Assembly: GCF_900119075.1 (NCBI RefSeq)
Contig: NZ_FPIP01000003.1
Location: 248,001-312,000 of the forward strand
Direction of reading: 5' to 3'
Length of the DNA: 64,000 bases
Source: Ruminococcus flavefaciens
GTDB taxonomy: Bacteria; Bacillota; Clostridia; Oscillospirales; Ruminococcaceae
Shown: positions 17,290 through 25,681 of the stretch, piece by piece
Position numbering within the stretch: position 1 is the first letter of the stretch
Layout of the letters: every line of letters starts with the position of its first letter
The notes under the pieces: model-generated
Databases searched by the model: none
What the model saw: only the letters and a program-made list of their open reading frames with translations
What the model was told of the DNA's origin: nothing
Program-made: the position numbers and the translations under genes

Positions 17290-18140
17290 GCCGAAAGGAG
17301 CTTTTTGCCCGATGCAGGGAACTCATTGCACAGCGTGACGAGGAAACTGCCGACTTTGATACGAACTGTATCCTTCAGGACCTGCTGGGAGACAGGAACC
17401 CCATGTTCGCTCCGCAGCTCCCTGTGCCTGATGACAAGGCGCAGGAGATACTTTCACTTGCGCAGAGACGCTCCGAGGGCTATCCCTTGCAGTATCTCCT
17501 CGGTCAGTGGGAATTCTGGGGCTGCAATTTCAAAATAGGGGAGGGAGTTCTGATACCCCGTCCCGATACCGAAACTCTTGTGGAGCAGGTGCTTGACATC
17601 TGCCGACGGGAGAAAATGACAACACCTAAGATAGCCGACCTTTGCAGCGGCAGCGGCTGTATCGCAGCTGCCCTGAAAAAGGAGCTCCCCAATGCGGATA
17701 TCTGCGCAGTGGAGCTGTCCGATAAGGCTCTGCCCTATCTGAGACAGAATATGGAGCTAAACGGCTGTGATGTAAATATAATTCACGGAGACGTGCTGGA
17801 CAGCAGTATCGCAGAGCAGCTCACTGAGCTGGATATACTGGTCAGCAATCCGCCATACCTTACAGCTCAGGATATGAGGGAGCTGCAAACAGAGGTTCAG
17901 CATGAGCCTGCTACGGCGCTTTTCGGCGGCGAGGACGGTCTGGACTTCTACAGAGCCATGACGAAGCTGTGGAAAAGCTCGATAAAGTCGGGCGGCTTCA
18001 TAGCCTATGAATTCGGCATGGGACAGCATGACGCCGTAAAGGCGATACTGGAAGAAAACGGCTTCACGGACGTTGAATTGCGCCGTGACGGCGGCGGAAT
18101 AATAAGAACAGCAGCCGCTGTTAAAGCCCTTAGCCGTTAG
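17283..18140 (+). CDS. prmC: Release factor glutamine methyltransferase
   Basis: A 285-residue class I methyltransferase that methylates the glutamine of the GGQ motif in peptide chain release factors. It has the helical N-terminal release-factor-binding domain, the SAM-binding IADLCSGSGCIA, and the substrate-site NPPY motif in DILVSNPPYL. The start is GTG 17283, overlapping the end of the DUF1385 gene. Its last codons and stop (AGCCGTTAG) belong to a dispersed repeat that also ends another, unrelated gene at 41745, so the C-terminal residues may have been replaced by insertion of the repeat. Confidence 0.93.
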   Translation: MVSRKELFARCRELIAQRDEETADFDTNCILQDLLGDRNPMFAPQLPVPDDKAQEILSLAQRRSEGYPLQYLLGQWEFWGCNFKIGEGVLIPRPDTETLVEQVLDICRREKMTTPKIADLCSGSGCIAAALKKELPNADICAVELSDKALPYLRQNMELNGCDVNIIHGDVLDSSIAEQLTELDILVSNPPYLTAQDMRELQTEVQHEPATALFGGEDGLDFYRAMTKLWKSSIKSGGFIAYEFGMGQHDAVKAILEENGFTDVELRRDGGGIIRTAAAVKALSR

Positions 18141-18247
18141 CCAACTGTAGGGGGCGATGCCTACATCGCCCCGTTCGATTAAAAAACAATTCGGGCTGAT
18201 GTGGGCATCAGCCCCTACATCGGAATGCCGAGGGCGGCGTTCCCTAC
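18131..18247. repeat. Palindromic repeats of the TGTAGGGG family
   Basis: Begins with AGCCGTTAGCCAACTGTAGG, of which the first nine bases are the end of prmC. A palindrome GGGGCGATG-CCTA-CATCGCCCC follows, then GGGCTGATG-TGGG-CATCAGCCC with CTACA, then a third partial piece ending CCCTACA. It fills the 133-base gap before the phosphoesterase gene. Close relatives occur at 26091, 29053, 41737 and 51814. Confidence 0.8.
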
Positions 18248-18273
18248 ACAAACCCATCAAGAAAGGATAAGCC

Positions 18274-18894
18274 ATGAAAATAGCGGTGTTTTCAGATGTT
18301 CACGGAAATCTCAAAGCCCTTGAAGCAGTTCTTGAACAGATAAAAGCAGCCAAACCCGATAAAACAGTGTTTTTAGGCGATATTTTTCAGCGCGGAAACG
18401 AGGAGTTTGAATGTCTTGAACTTCTGAAAGCAAGCGGTATAGTCTGCTTAAAGGGCAACTGCGAGCTTTACGCTCAGCACGGCGTTGACGTTGATCCCGA
18501 TGTGGAGCATCTCAGGGCTTATTACGACGGAGTGAGGAAAAAGCTTACCGCAGAGCAAATGGAGTTCATCAGGGAAATGCCCCTATTCTGTGAAATAGAA
18601 AGCAGCGGAAAGAAACTGCATTTTTCCCACTTCCTGTTTTTGGATATTGAAAAGCCATATCCCTTTTTACCGCTGTCAAGCCTGAAGGACGGCAGCTTCG
18701 ATAAGGCTTGCGAGGGCGAAAACGTAACGAAATACGACCTTGCAGTCATCGGTCACTGTCATCAGAATTTCGTTAAGGGAAATGTAGTTTCCGTTTCGGC
18801 TTCGGGACTGGAGGGCGCTTCATGGCTTCTTATTGAGGTCAATGAGGATTCAGTCGACTTTGAGCACATCAGCCTTGACTTGATCCAGAGCTGA
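18274..18894 (+). CDS. Calcineurin-like metallophosphoesterase
   Basis: A 206-residue cytosolic protein with the metal-binding series D8-x-H10, G35-D36, G61-N62 and G160-H161-C-H163. This is the usual two-metal phosphoesterase site, close to the YfcE group (GNC rather than GNHE). It would hydrolyse a phosphomonoester or diester; the substrate is not predictable. It starts behind AAAGGATAAG, alone between a repeat and the recA promoter. Confidence 0.82.
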   Translation: MKIAVFSDVHGNLKALEAVLEQIKAAKPDKTVFLGDIFQRGNEEFECLELLKASGIVCLKGNCELYAQHGVDVDPDVEHLRAYYDGVRKKLTAEQMEFIREMPLFCEIESSGKKLHFSHFLFLDIEKPYPFLPLSSLKDGSFDKACEGENVTKYDLAVIGHCHQNFVKGNVVSVSASGLEGASWLLIEVNEDSVDFEHISLDLIQS

Positions 18895-18942
18895 GAGTGA
18901 AGTATCATGAATTTTATTCAGGAAATTTAAAGGTTAATATAC

Positions 18943-18948
18943 TATAAT
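18943..18948 (+). promoter_or_regulatory. -10 box of the recA promoter
   Basis: TATAAT lies 20 bases ahead of the recA start codon and 7 bases ahead of its GGAGGA site. No good -35 hexamer stands at 16-18 bases. I see no LexA-type GAAC-N4-GTTC operator in the 73-base gap, so SOS control is not shown here. Confidence 0.5.
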
Positions 18949-18967
18949 ATATACGGAGGAAATACCA

Positions 18968-20152
18968 ATGGCAAAGAAAGAACTTGCTAAAAAGCCTACA
19001 GTTGTGAGAGTTACCACCAAAGAGGACAAGAAAACTGCCCTTGACGGCGCTCTCAAGCAGATAGAAAAGAAATACGGCGCAGGCGCTGTAATGCGTCTCG
19101 GACAGACCAAGACTCTCAATGTTGACGCTATCCCAACAGGCTCCATGACTCTGGATATGGCGCTGGGTATAGGCGGCGTTCCGAGAGGACGTATCGTTGA
19201 GATATACGGTCCCGAGAGCTCAGGTAAGACTACCGTTGCTCTGTCCATAGTCGCACAGGCTCAGAAGGCTGGCGGCGAGGCTGCATTCATCGATGTTGAA
19301 CACGCCCTCGATCCTGTTTATGCGCAGGCTCTCGGCGTAAACATCAACGACCTGCTGGTATCACAGCCCGACAGCGGCGAGCAGGCTCTTGAAATAGCAG
19401 AGGCTCTTATCCGCTCGGGAGCTATCGATGTTATAGTTCTCGACTCTATCGCTGCTATGACTACCCGTGCCGAAATTGACGGTGAAATGGGCGATCTCCA
19501 CGTCGGTCAGCTGGCAAGACTCATGTCTCAGGCTATGAGAAAGCTGACTGCTGCTATATCAAAATCCAACTGCGTGGCTATCTTCATCAACCAGATACGT
19601 GAGAAGATAGGCGTTATGTACGGCAACCCCGAGACTACCCCCGGCGGACGCGCTCTGAAGTTCTATTCCTCTGTCCGTATCGAGGTAAGAAAGGGCGAGG
19701 TGCTCAAGTCGGGCACTGACGTTATCGGCGCCTGCACACGCTGCAAGATAGTCAAGAACAAGGTAGCTCCGCCGTTCAAGGAGTGCGAGTTCGACCTTAT
19801 GTACGGCAGCGGAATCTCCCGTACAGGCGAGGTGCTTGACCTTGCGGTTGACCTTGACATCATCAAGAAGGGCGGCTCATGGTTCAGCTACAAGGACCAG
19901 AAGCTTGGACAGGGACGCGACAACGTCAAGGAGCTTCTCCAGAATGACGAAAAGCTCATGAAGGAGATAGAGGAGCAGATACTCGCACGCAAGGACGAGC
20001 TGAATGCTGCTCCTGCAAAGAAGAGCAAGCCTGCTGAAAAGGCTGTCGTTTCCGAGGATACATCGGCTGAGGGCGGCGCTCCCGAGGCAGATGACGACGT
20101 TCTCGCAAACTTCGATGAGAACTTTGAGGAATTTACTCCTGCTGAGGAATAA
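18968..20152 (+). CDS. recA: Recombinase RecA
   Basis: A 394-residue strand-exchange ATPase. Walker A is GPESSGKT (81-88); the Walker B region follows [10 protein letters not shown]; the L1/L2 DNA-binding area includes [13 protein letters not shown]. The C-terminal tail (from about 345) is long, acidic and Ala/Glu-rich, usual for Clostridia. The stop codon overlaps the recX start by one base, so RecA and its inhibitor are co-translated. RecA filaments repair breaks and trigger LexA cleavage. Confidence 0.97.
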   Translation: MAKKELAKKPTVVRVTTKEDKKTALDGALKQIEKKYGAGAVMRLGQTKTLNVDAIPTGSMTLDMALGIGGVPRGRIVEIYGPESSGKTTVALSIVAQAQKAGGEAAFIDVEHALDPVYAQALGVNINDLLVSQPDSGEQALEIAEALIRSGAIDVIVLDSIAAMTTRAEIDGEMGDLHVGQLARLMSQAMRKLTAAISKSNCVAIFINQIREKIGVMYGNPETTPGGRALKFYSSVRIEVRKGEVLKSGTDVIGACTRCKIVKNKVAPPFKECEFDLMYGSGISRTGEVLDLAVDLDIIKKGGSWFSYKDQKLGQGRDNVKELLQNDEKLMKEIEEQILARKDELNAAPAKKSKPAEKAVVSEDTSAEGGAPEADDDVLANFDENFEEFTPAEE

Positions 20153-20793
20153 TGAAAATAACCTCAGTAAGCAAATACAAGGGCTCGACCTATGAGGCGG
20201 AGCTTGACGACGGGCGAAAGCTCTATCTCCACGCCGATATCATCACCGATTTCGGCATACACGCAGGCATGGAGACAGACCGCGAAACCCTGAAAAAGAT
20301 AGTCTACGCTTCAAACTTCCGCAGAGCCTATCAGCGGGCGCTTTACCTGCTGGATTACAGGGATTACACATATTCGGAAATGTTCAGAAAGCTGGTGGAG
20401 AACTACAAGAGCGAAGCTCTCTGCACCGCAGTGATGAAAAGGCTCACGGAGCACGGCTTCATCAACGACGAGCGCTATGCCGAGCGCATGGCGCGTAAGC
20501 TGGTGGAGATAAAGCACTTCGGCTATCGCCGCTGCAAGCGTGAGATAATGCTTAAAGGCGTTGACCAGTTCATCGCCGAAGACGCTCTGGCGCCCTACAG
20601 CGAGACATTCGGCGAGAATCTCATGGAGCTTCTCCGCACCAAGCATTCCCGATACTTAACGGATATTGAGGACAGAAAATCAATAGAAAAGGTCAAGAAC
20701 GCTCTTGTGCGGTACGGCTACGATTTTTCGGAGATAAACCGCGCTGTCAAGGAGTATTTCGAGAGCGCAGGCGACCTTGAGGAGGAAAACTGA
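20152..20793 (+). CDS. recX: RecA regulatory protein RecX
   Basis: A 213-residue alpha-helical protein built of three-helix RecX repeats, for example LLDYRDYTYSEMFRKL and DERYAERMARKLVE. RecX binds in the groove of the RecA filament and limits its activity. The one-base overlap with recA (TAATG) is the usual arrangement. The N-terminal 50 residues form the extra beta-rich section seen in Firmicute RecX. Confidence 0.92.
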   Translation: MKITSVSKYKGSTYEAELDDGRKLYLHADIITDFGIHAGMETDRETLKKIVYASNFRRAYQRALYLLDYRDYTYSEMFRKLVENYKSEALCTAVMKRLTEHGFINDERYAERMARKLVEIKHFGYRRCKREIMLKGVDQFIAEDALAPYSETFGENLMELLRTKHSRYLTDIEDRKSIEKVKNALVRYGYDFSEINRAVKEYFESAGDLEEEN

Positions 20794-20794
20794 C

Positions 20795-22126
20795 ATGGCG
20801 ATCAAGGTGGGCATGGTTTCACTTGGCTGCTCAAAAAATCTTGTGGACTCTGAGCGTATGCTCAGCAAGCTGAAAAATCACGGCTACAAGCTTGTTACAG
20901 AACCGGGACTTGCCGATGTGGCGGTAGTCAACACCTGCGGCTTCATAAAGGCTGCAAAGGAGGAGGCTATCGACACTATCCTCGAGCTGGGAAAGCTCAA
21001 GGAGGAGGGCACTTTAAAGAAAATAATCATCACAGGCTGCCTTGTTGAGAGATACAAGGAGGAGGCTGCGGAGCAGTTCCCCGAGGCAGACGCTGTTATC
21101 GGAATAGGCGATACTAAGGATATCGTGGATATACTCGACCACGTCCTCGCAGACGAGCGCGTGGTGCACTTCGCGCCCAAGCTTGACGCGGAGCTCTGCG
21201 GCGAGAGAATAATTTCCACACTGCCCTTTTTCACATATCTTAAAGTCGCAGAGGGCTGCTCGAACTGCTGTACCTACTGCGCTATACCCATGATAAGAGG
21301 TAAATTCCGCAGCGTTCCCATGGAAAAGCTGCTTGAAGAAGCAAAATTCCTCGCAGACAACGGCGTTACGGAGCTTGTTGTCATCGCACAGGACACTGCT
21401 CTCTACGGCAAGGACCTTTACGGCGAGCCGAAGCTGGCGGAGCTTCTTACAGAGCTGTGCAAAATAGACGGTCTCCGCTGGATACGCACTCTTTACTGCT
21501 ACCCCGAGCGCATAACCGACGAGCTTCTTGACGTTATCGCCCGTGAGGACAAGATAGTGAAGTATCTCGAAATACCCATACAGCACTGCAACGGCGATAT
21601 ACTCAGCCGCATGAACCGCTGGGGCGACACGGAAAAGCTGGAGGCGCTTTTTGCTCATATCCGTGAAAAGGTGCCTAACGTGGTACTCCGTACAACTCTC
21701 ATTACAGGTTTCCCGGGAGAGACCGAGGAGCAGTTCGAGGAGCTGGCTGAGTTCGTTAAGAGAGTCCGCTTTGACAGACTGGGCTGCTTTGCTTATTCCC
21801 GTGAGGAGGGTACAAAGGCTTACAGCTTCCCCGACCAGATAGACGAGGAAACAGCCGCCCACCGCGCTGATATAATCATGGAGCAGCAAATGCTCATAAG
21901 CTGTGAGAACAACGAAAACCTAATGGGCGCGGAGCTCACCGCAGTTGTTGAGGGCTTCGACAAGTTCGGAGAGTGCTGGTTCGGCAGAACGCCCCTTGAC
22001 GCTCCCGACATTGACGGAAAGGTGTTCTTTACGTCGGATAAGCCCCTTAATATCGGCGATTACGTTAAGATCAGGATCACCGATACACTCGATTACGATC
22101 TGATAGGAGAGGTGATAAGCCAATGA
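20795..22126 (+). CDS. rimO: Ribosomal protein S12 methylthiotransferase
   Basis: A 443-residue radical-SAM enzyme that adds a methylthio group to an aspartate of ribosomal protein S12. The N-terminal UPF0004 domain begins VGMVSLGCSKNLVDSE with the first auxiliary-cluster cysteine; the radical-SAM cluster motif is CSNCCTYCAIP; a TRAM domain ends the protein. The SLGCSKN start favours RimO over MiaB. ATG 20795 is the start (GGAGG at 20780); the frame is open a little further up from a TTG. It lies one base after recX and overlaps pgsA by 4 bases. Confidence 0.94.
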   Translation: MAIKVGMVSLGCSKNLVDSERMLSKLKNHGYKLVTEPGLADVAVVNTCGFIKAAKEEAIDTILELGKLKEEGTLKKIIITGCLVERYKEEAAEQFPEADAVIGIGDTKDIVDILDHVLADERVVHFAPKLDAELCGERIISTLPFFTYLKVAEGCSNCCTYCAIPMIRGKFRSVPMEKLLEEAKFLADNGVTELVVIAQDTALYGKDLYGEPKLAELLTELCKIDGLRWIRTLYCYPERITDELLDVIAREDKIVKYLEIPIQHCNGDILSRMNRWGDTEKLEALFAHIREKVPNVVLRTTLITGFPGETEEQFEELAEFVKRVRFDRLGCFAYSREEGTKAYSFPDQIDEETAAHRADIIMEQQMLISCENNENLMGAELTAVVEGFDKFGECWFGRTPLDAPDIDGKVFFTSDKPLNIGDYVKIRITDTLDYDLIGEVISQ

Positions 22127-22707
22127 ACCTGCCAAATAAGCTGACTCTGCTGAGAGTCGTTCTTATTCCGTTTTTTCTGCTGTTTATGTATATAAACGTG
22201 CCGTTCCACTACGGTATTGCGCTGGTGATATTTGCAGCAGCCTCCATTACCGACGCTCTTGACGGAAAAATAGCAAGAGCACGTAATCTTGTTACTAATT
22301 TCGGCAAATTCCTTGATCCGCTGGCGGATAAGGTGCTTGTATTAGCGGCTCTCACCGTTTTCGTGGAGCTGCCCTGTGTGAAAATGGGCGCAATACCGCT
22401 CATCATAATCACCGCAAGAGAATTCATGGTCTCGGGACTGAGACTTCTTGCCGCAAACAGCGGCGTTGTAGTTGCCGCAGGTATCTGGGGCAAGCTGAAG
22501 ACCGCATTTACAATGGTAGCTATCATAGCTATACTGTTCTGGCTGTGTCTTCTCTATGATTTCGGTATAGTTCCCGTCGGAACTTTCGTAAATGCAGTAG
22601 ATAATATCCTTGTGCCCGTGCTTGTATGGGTATCGACTATACTCACCGTTATTTCGGGCGGAGTATATCTGAAGGGCTACTGGAATCTCATAGACTCCGA
22701 CAAGTGA
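22123..22707 (+). CDS. pgsA: Phosphatidylglycerophosphate synthase
   Basis: A 194-residue membrane enzyme that makes phosphatidylglycerophosphate from CDP-diacylglycerol and glycerol-3-phosphate, the committed step to phosphatidylglycerol. The complete CDP-alcohol phosphotransferase signature is present: D44-x2-D47-G48-x2-A51-R52-x8-G61-x3-D65-x3-D69. About six hydrophobic segments follow the usual plan. ATG overlaps the rimO stop (ATGA). The rimO-pgsA order is common in Clostridia. Confidence 0.94.
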   Translation: MNLPNKLTLLRVVLIPFFLLFMYINVPFHYGIALVIFAAASITDALDGKIARARNLVTNFGKFLDPLADKVLVLAALTVFVELPCVKMGAIPLIIITAREFMVSGLRLLAANSGVVVAAGIWGKLKTAFTMVAIIAILFWLCLLYDFGIVPVGTFVNAVDNILVPVLVWVSTILTVISGGVYLKGYWNLIDSDK

Positions 22708-22726
22708 TACATGAAAGGAGCATAAA

Positions 22727-23113
22727 ATGCAGCATTGTGCAGGTCAGATACGATATCTGGCAGCAATAAAAGAGCTCACCGAAAGAGACGGGCAGGTGCG
22801 CTGTGTGAATATATCCCGTCATTTAGGCGTTTCACGTCCCAGCGTCAGCAAAATGCTGAGATGTCTGGCTAACTGCGGATACGTCTACGAGGACTTCTGC
22901 AACAGCGTTATGCTTACTCCCGAGGGAGAGGCAGCTGTTGAGGAGATATTCGCTTCATTTGATGAGGTCTACACCTTCTTCCACAGGTTCCTGAAGCTCC
23001 CCAAGGAGCAGGCTCACGAGCAGGCGCTCATGTTCATAACGGATTTTCCGCAGGATACCTGCGCACGACTGAAAAAGATAGTAAGACGCACCATCAAAAA
23101 ACAGGATAAATAA
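22727..23113 (+). CDS. DtxR/MntR-like metal-dependent regulator
   Basis: A 128-residue DNA-binding protein with a winged-helix N-terminal domain (about 5-65, including VNISRHLGVSRPSVSKMLRCL) and a short dimerisation domain rich in Glu, His and Cys. The recognition helix and the GYV-x-Y wing match DtxR/MntR repressors, which sense Fe(II) or Mn(II). The C-terminal SH3-like domain is absent, as in MntR. It starts behind AAAGGAG and ends just ahead of a terminator. Its targets are not visible nearby. Confidence 0.75.
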   Translation: MQHCAGQIRYLAAIKELTERDGQVRCVNISRHLGVSRPSVSKMLRCLANCGYVYEDFCNSVMLTPEGEAAVEEIFASFDEVYTFFHRFLKLPKEQAHEQALMFITDFPQDTCARLKKIVRRTIKKQDK

Positions 23114-23146
23114 AAAAACGGTACACGAGAGTGTACCGTTTTTACT
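23114..23146 (+). terminator. Intrinsic terminator, probably bidirectional
   Basis: ACGGTACAC-GAGA-GTGTACCGT followed by TTTTT, with AAAAAA on the other side, so it can work on both strands. It closes the recA-to-dtxR-like transcript. Confidence 0.9.
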
Positions 23147-23169
23147 TTGAGAATAGCGTAATAATGGGA

Positions 23170-23312
23170 TTCCAAAGGGAGTATACTCCCTTTGGTCAGG
23201 TCAAGGGTGACTCCCCACGGTGTGGGGAGATGTCGCAACGCGACAGAGGGGACGGACCCGATTAGGGGGACAGCCCTGCAAGTGAGGGCGTCCCTACAGT
23301 GCAGCGTTACGC
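23170..23312. repeat. Cluster of palindromic repeats
   Basis: A run of hairpins between the terminator and htpG: a perfect 24-base palindrome with half-site CCAAAGGGAGTA (23172-23195), TCCCCAC-GGT-GTGGGGA, TCGC-AAC-GCGA, GGGAC with GTCCC around 23265-23295 joined to CCCTACA, and GCAGCG-TTA-CGCTGC. The last but one resembles the TGTAGGGG family. No coding potential is seen. Confidence 0.75.
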
Positions 23313-23315
23313 TGC

Positions 23316-25217
23316 TTACATCAATTCACAAATGAGATTCGAGAACTCCACAGGATCCTCAATGCTCATGCCCTCGATAAGGAGCGCCTGATCGTAGAGG
23401 AGCTTTGCGTACTTGCCCAGCTTGTCCTTGTCGCCGCTCTCGCTGAGAGATTTGAGCTTGCCGAATATCTCGTGTTCGGGATTTATCTCGAGAACGCGCT
23501 GTGCCTTTATCTTCTGATCAGTCGGCATTGAGTTGAGCACCTTTTCCATTTCGAGAGATATCTCGCCCTCGCTGGTAAGGCATACAGGGTGGGATTTCAG
23601 TCTCTGTGAGAGCGCTACCTTTGTGACCTTGCCGTTAAGAGCCTCTTTCAGCTGGCTAAGCAGGTCTGCGCTCTCCTCCTCCTTAGCCTTGAGCTCCTCT
23701 TTCTTTTCGGGAGTTTCAAGACCGAGGTCGTCAGCAGATACGGACTTGAATTCCTTGTCCTTGTACTGCATGAGAGCCTTTAATGCGAATTCATCGATAT
23801 TATCGGTAAGATAGAGTATCTCGAAGCCGTTGTCCTTTACGAGCTCTGTCTGTGGCAGCTGCTCGATACGTGCTGCGCTCTCGCCTGTAGCGTAGTAGAT
23901 GTACTTCTGATCCTCGCGCATACCTGTAACGTACTCGTCAAGAGTTACCAGCTTCTGCTCGTTGGAAGATGTGAACATCAGGAGGTCCTGAAGCTTGTCC
24001 TTGTTCATGCCGAAGTCGCTGTAAACGCCGTATTTGAGCTGTAAGCCGAATGCCTTCCAGAACTCCTCGTACTTCTCACGCTCGTTTTTCAGCATTTTCT
24101 TCAGCTCGTTGCTGATAGTCTTTTCAATGCTCTTGGCGATAGTTTTAAGCTGTCTGTCGTGCTGGAGCATCTCACGGGAGATATTCAGCGACAGGTCTTC
24201 TGAGTCAACAAGTCCCTTTACAAAGCTGAAATAATCTGGGAGCAGGTCTGCGCACTTGTCCATGATGAGAACGCCGTTTGAGTAGAGCTGCAAGCCCTTT
24301 TCGTACTCCTTTGAGTAGTAGTCGAATGGAGCCTTTGACGGGATATAGAGAAGTGCGTTATAAGCAGGCATTTCGTTGCTGATGTGTGAGTATTTCAGAG
24401 GCTCGTTGTAATCAAAGAACTTCTCGGTGTAGAAGTGCTTGTAGTCCTCTTCCTTGAGCTCTGTTTTGTTCTTCTTCCAGAGAGGAGTCATGCTGTTGAG
24501 AGTCTCTACTTCGAGGTAATCCTCGTATTCGAGAGGCTTCTTGGCTTCCTTTTCCTCCTCGGTCTGCTCCTTTGGACGGCTGTGGGATACTTCCATTTTG
24601 ATAGGGAAGCGGATATAGTCGGAGTACTTGCTTACAAGGGACTTTATCCTGTACTGGTCGAGGAACTCGCCGTAGTTCTCGTCGTCGGTGTCGTCCAGCA
24701 TTTCGAGGATAATTTCGGTACCTGTGCTCTTTTTGTCGGCTTCTGTGATAGTGTAGCCGTCAACGCCCTCGGACTCCCACTGATAAGCCTTGTCGCTGCC
24801 GTAAGCCTTTGAGATAACGGTCACTTTCTTGGCTACCATGAATGCGGAGTAGAAGCCTACGCCGAACTGTCCGATAATCTGGTTGTCCTCTTCCAGCTTG
24901 TTCTCATTCTTGAACTTGAAAGAGCCGCTGTTAGCGATAGTACCGAGGTTGTTTTCAAGCTCCTCCTCGGTCATACCGATACCGTTATCGGTTATTTTCA
25001 GTGTACGGCTGTCCTTGTCGGCGGATATCCAGATAGCGAAATCGTCTTTATTGAGACCGACCTTGTCGTCGGTGAGAGATTTGAAATACAGCTTATCAAT
25101 AGCGTCGCTTGCGTTGGAGATAAGCTCGCGGAGGAAGATCTCCTTATGAGTATAGATCGAGTGGATCATCATATCCAGCAGTCTTTTGGACTCTGCTTTG
25201 AACTGTTTTGTTTCCAT
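23316..25217 (-). CDS. htpG: Chaperone HtpG (bacterial Hsp90)
   Basis: A 633-residue dimeric chaperone. The GHKL ATPase domain at the N terminus shows [19 protein letters not shown] and [12 protein letters not shown]; the middle domain includes the catalytic-loop type segment [10 protein letters not shown]; the C-terminal dimerisation domain completes the usual length. Translation starts at ATG 25217. A perfect CIRCE operator lies 23 bases upstream of the start codon, so HrcA probably represses it. It is transcribed alone. Confidence 0.96.
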   Translation of the reverse strand: METKQFKAESKRLLDMMIHSIYTHKEIFLRELISNASDAIDKLYFKSLTDDKVGLNKDDFAIWISADKDSRTLKITDNGIGMTEEELENNLGTIANSGSFKFKNENKLEEDNQIIGQFGVGFYSAFMVAKKVTVISKAYGSDKAYQWESEGVDGYTITEADKKSTGTEIILEMLDDTDDENYGEFLDQYRIKSLVSKYSDYIRFPIKMEVSHSRPKEQTEEEKEAKKPLEYEDYLEVETLNSMTPLWKKNKTELKEEDYKHFYTEKFFDYNEPLKYSHISNEMPAYNALLYIPSKAPFDYYSKEYEKGLQLYSNGVLIMDKCADLLPDYFSFVKGLVDSEDLSLNISREMLQHDRQLKTIAKSIEKTISNELKKMLKNEREKYEEFWKAFGLQLKYGVYSDFGMNKDKLQDLLMFTSSNEQKLVTLDEYVTGMREDQKYIYYATGESAARIEQLPQTELVKDNGFEILYLTDNIDEFALKALMQYKDKEFKSVSADDLGLETPEKKEELKAKEEESADLLSQLKEALNGKVTKVALSQRLKSHPVCLTSEGEISLEMEKVLNSMPTDQKIKAQRVLEINPEHEIFGKLKSLSESGDKDKLGKYAKLLYDQALLIEGMSIEDPVEFSNLICELM

Positions 25218-25240
25218 TTAAAACATCTCCGTAGTTGATT

Positions 25241-25267
25241 TTAGCACTCTATCTCTTAGAGTGCTAA
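25241..25267 (-). promoter_or_regulatory. CIRCE operator (HrcA binding site) of htpG
   Basis: TTAGCACTC-N9-GAGTGCTAA, a perfect match to the CIRCE consensus with the standard 9-base spacer. It covers the predicted transcription start of htpG. HrcA binding there would block transcription until heat shock. Confidence 0.95.
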
Positions 25268-25271
25268 ATAA

Positions 25272-25301
25272 AGTATATATCTTTTGCAGGTACAAAGTCA
25301 A
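25272..25301 (-). promoter_or_regulatory. Sigma-A promoter of htpG
   Basis: On the minus strand TTGACT (25296-25301), 18 bases, TATACT (25272-25277). An alternative -10, TATATA, gives a 16-base spacer. The CIRCE element begins just downstream of the -10. Confidence 0.75.
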
Positions 25302-25354
25302 GGGCAGAAGGAAATGTTTACAATTTGTTCATATTTGAGAAGCAGTCCCCAGTC

Positions 25355-25384
25355 TTGACAAGAGCCTGCACTTTGGTATATAAT
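25355..25384 (+). promoter_or_regulatory. Sigma-A promoter of the T-box/cysS transcript
   Basis: TTGACA (25355-25360), 18 bases, TATAAT (25379-25384), both full consensus. It points into the T-box leader. Confidence 0.82.
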
Positions 25385-25469
25385 AATTTTTGGAGTTTAG
25401 TACATTCTAAGCACTAATCACTAAAAACTAATTACTGAGAAAGGCATAGCAGTCAGAGTAGCTTTTTTT

Positions 25470-25669
25470 GCGGACTTTCAGAGAGTGTGCGGAGGGTGCG
25501 AGCACATGGTCGGGAGAAGTGAAGTGCGGCTGTCAGCTTCGGCAGGGAAGCGCATAGGCGTGTGTATCTGTCGGCGTTTCGTCCGCGTTAAGGATAAGAC
25601 GAGTTCAAGACGGAGTGGAAACGAGCAATTGCGCCTCCGAGGTATACCCTCGGGGGCTTTTGTTATTTT
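25470..25669 (+). promoter_or_regulatory. T-box riboswitch, probably for tRNA-Cys
   Basis: A structured leader with the T-box hallmarks. Stem I is closed by GCGGAC (25470-25475) with GTCCGC (25581-25586). The AGAGAG motif (25480-25485) is followed by a hairpin with GGTGCGA in its loop. A late antiterminator pairs CGGAG (25611-25615) with CTCCG (25635-25639) around a TGGA bulge. A terminator shares the CCTCCG segment. TGGA would pair with a UCCA tRNA end, meaning discriminator U as in tRNA-Cys or tRNA-Gly. A TGT followed by ATC (25563-25568) is a reasonable specifier for Cys. The bulge reads TGGAAACGAG where most T-boxes have TGGNACCGCG. cysS lies downstream. Confidence 0.82.
25633..25669 (+). 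terminator. Regulated terminator of the T-box leader
   Basis: GCCTCCGAGG (25633-25642) pairs with CCTCGGGGGC (25648-25657), with one G-U pair, followed by TTTTGTTATTTT. Its left arm overlaps the right arm of the antiterminator, so the two folds exclude each other. Confidence 0.88.
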
Positions 25670-25681
25670 AAGGAGGCTTAA

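Noticed and set aside
18141..18273. CRISPR-like direct repeats
   Set aside because: The repeats are palindromic pairs without regular spacers, and no cas gene is present; they belong to the TGTAGGGG family.
18895..18967. Possible SOS (LexA) box ahead of recA
   Set aside because: No GAAC-N4-GTTC or near match is seen in the gap; only a -10 box and the ribosome binding site.
21014..21889. Minus-strand open frame of 291 codons opposite rimO
   Set aside because: No recognisable domain and no start signal; rimO is certain.
25405..25440. AT-rich CACTAATCACTAAAAACTAATTACT stretch as a mobile-element end
   Set aside because: No matching inverted partner is found nearby, so it cannot be supported as an element from this window.
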